From NCBI GenBank assembly GCA_951812505.1, contig CATOSI010000003.1:1-64000 (forward strand): a stretch of DNA of 64,000 nucleotides, read 5' to 3'. Under the pieces are notes generated by a model that saw only the letters and a program-made list of their open reading frames with translations, was not told the origin of the DNA and did not search any database. Of this stretch, positions 62,928 through 64,000 are shown in pieces. Within the stretch, counting starts at the first letter, position 1, and the number at the start of each line of letters is the position of its first letter. This DNA is from an uncultured Dehalococcoidia bacterium (lineage in GTDB: Bacteria > Chloroflexota > Dehalococcoidia > Lucifugimonadales > UBA1123). Both the position numbers and the translations under genes were made by a program.

Positions 62928-63230
62928 TAGCCCACCTCCTTTCTTGCGTTATCACTAATGTGCTTTGTGTGGGTCAACTCTGTGGACGAAATTATTTGGG
63001 TGAGTTCGTGGATCAAGGTACAATGCCGCAACTCGATTCAGGAGCATACAGGGCATTGCAAGCCTCCCTCGCCGAACGAGGTCCGCAAACCTCGCATAGT
63101 ATATCAGAGGGATATATCTGGAACAACGGCTTGCTTCGGGAGCTGCGATGGACGCCACGCGCTGTAAGTAAGATCCACAAGACAAATAGAACCAGACGGG
63201 CAGAAGTCTCCGAAGGCGTATATTGTCGGC
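62928..63230. other. Intergenic region upstream of the molybdenum hydroxylase operon
   Basis: About 300 bases without a supportable gene; presumably carries the operon promoter. Confidence 0.5.
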
Positions 63231-63896
63231 CTAGCTTGCGGGGACCTTCTTCTGGGACATGGTGCCGGTGACCAGGAAGATGACGCGCTCGGCGATGTTG
63301 GTGGTGCGGTCGGCGATGCGCTCAAGGTCGTGTGCGATCCAGAGTAGGTAGGTGGCGCGCCTGATGGCGCTATGGTCGGCCATCATGTACGTGAGCAGTT
63401 CGCGATAGACCTGCTCGTAGAGCGCGTCCACCTCATCATCGTCGTCCCATACCTGCCTGGCCGCGGTGACGTCGCGGTTTACGAAGGAATCAAGGCTTCG
63501 TCGGAGCATATCCATGGAGCGGTCGGCCATGCGCGGTATGTCAATGAGGGGTTTGAGAGGGGGCTCGTCGCCCATCGCGACGCTGATCTTGGCGATGCCT
63601 TCGGCATAGTCGCCTATGCGTTCCAGTTCGGTGGAGACGTGCAGTACGGTAATAAGGATTCTCAGGTCGCCGGCCAGAGGCTGCTGGGTGGCTATGAGGT
63701 CAAGGCATTCCTCTTCGATTTCGAAGCGCTTCCAATCTATGGCGTCGTCCTCTCTTATGACCTCTTCACACAGCGCCATATCGCGATTCTTGAGCCCATC
63801 CAGGGACTTGATGATAGCCTTTTCCACCATTCCGCCGAGTTGCAGGAGGTCGCCTTGAAGTTCTCTGAGGTCTCTATGGAAGTCTGTTCGCGGCAT
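63231..63896 (-). CDS. phoU: Phosphate signalling/transport regulator PhoU
   Basis: ATG 63896. The 221-residue protein has two PhoU three-helix repeats, each with an E/DxxxD signature (VSTELERIGDYAEGIA and IAHDLERIADRTTNIAERVI). PhoU restrains the PhoR kinase and the Pst importer when phosphate is plentiful. The pst genes, usually upstream, would lie beyond the window's right edge. Confidence 0.94.
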   Translation of the reverse strand: MPRTDFHRDLRELQGDLLQLGGMVEKAIIKSLDGLKNRDMALCEEVIREDDAIDWKRFEIEEECLDLIATQQPLAGDLRILITVLHVSTELERIGDYAEGIAKISVAMGDEPPLKPLIDIPRMADRSMDMLRRSLDSFVNRDVTAARQVWDDDDEVDALYEQVYRELLTYMMADHSAIRRATYLLWIAHDLERIADRTTNIAERVIFLVTGTMSQKKVPAS

Positions 63897-63910
63897 TGGA
63901 GTCCTCCGGT

Positions 63911-63948
63911 CACCCTTACCCCAACCCTCTCCCTCAGGGAGAGAGAGC
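63911..63948. repeat. Dispersed palindromic repeat (copy 2)
   Basis: Same element as 55101-55137 (CACCCTTACCCCAACCCTCT then CCCTCAGGGAGAG), just upstream of phoU. Confidence 0.8.
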
Positions 63949-64000
63949 CTGTTGGTTGGTACTTACTTATGGTTGGCCACACATTTGCAAACCCCTGCGA

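Overview
The window looks like a chromosomal segment of a moderately GC-rich bacterium, most plausibly a Chloroflexota member (SAR202/Dehalococcoidia-like). The hints are secreted proteins with Thr/Pro-rich linkers and plant-type leucine-rich repeats, and a three-subunit xanthine-dehydrogenase-type molybdenum hydroxylase next to DapA-like, PIG-L, MoaD-like and amino-acid-binding lipoprotein genes. This assignment is inference; the window has no rRNA gene or complete tRNA gene.

Layout. About 1-49.6 kb is accessory DNA: secreted LRR proteins, several broken (0-7.3 kb); an insertion-sequence graveyard with transglutaminase and SagB-type dehydrogenase genes (8.8-17.7 kb); a three-gene pPIWI_RE (prokaryotic PIWI) operon (17.8-24.8 kb); an IS110 transposase gene split by an intact IS21-family element, then a GIY-YIG/cold-shock fusion protein, an IS1182-type element and a HigBA module (25-32.6 kb); a CBASS-like operon (SLOG-like protein, CD-NTase, E2-like/SEC-C protein) with a divergent XRE-ImmA/IrrE regulator (33.2-36.9 kb); an AbiE toxin-antitoxin pair (37-38.7 kb); an ImuB-DnaE2 mutagenic-repair cassette (39.9-44.6 kb); another broken LRR gene flanked by decayed DUF4326-like genes; and a degenerate second IS21-family element (47.3-49.6 kb).

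A 3' fragment of tRNA-Arg(CCU) lies at 49.83-49.88 kb. To its right the DNA becomes ordinary: an EF-G paralogue, HicBA, an alpha/beta hydrolase, a DapA-family lyase, PIG-L deacetylase plus MoaD-like protein, a LivJ-type lipoprotein, small TA-like pairs, the molybdenum hydroxylase operon and PhoU. The tRNA fragment therefore probably marks one end of an integrated genomic island holding the defence systems.

The defence block combines PIWI-type, cyclic-nucleotide and AbiE/HigBA systems with SOS-type mutagenesis and much transposon traffic. Decay is visible throughout: a 7-bp tandem duplication truncates the largest LRR protein; in-frame nonsense codons cut a LuxR-type regulator, the CBASS E2-like protein and an IS110 transposase; ImuB and a lipoprotein gene carry frameshifts.
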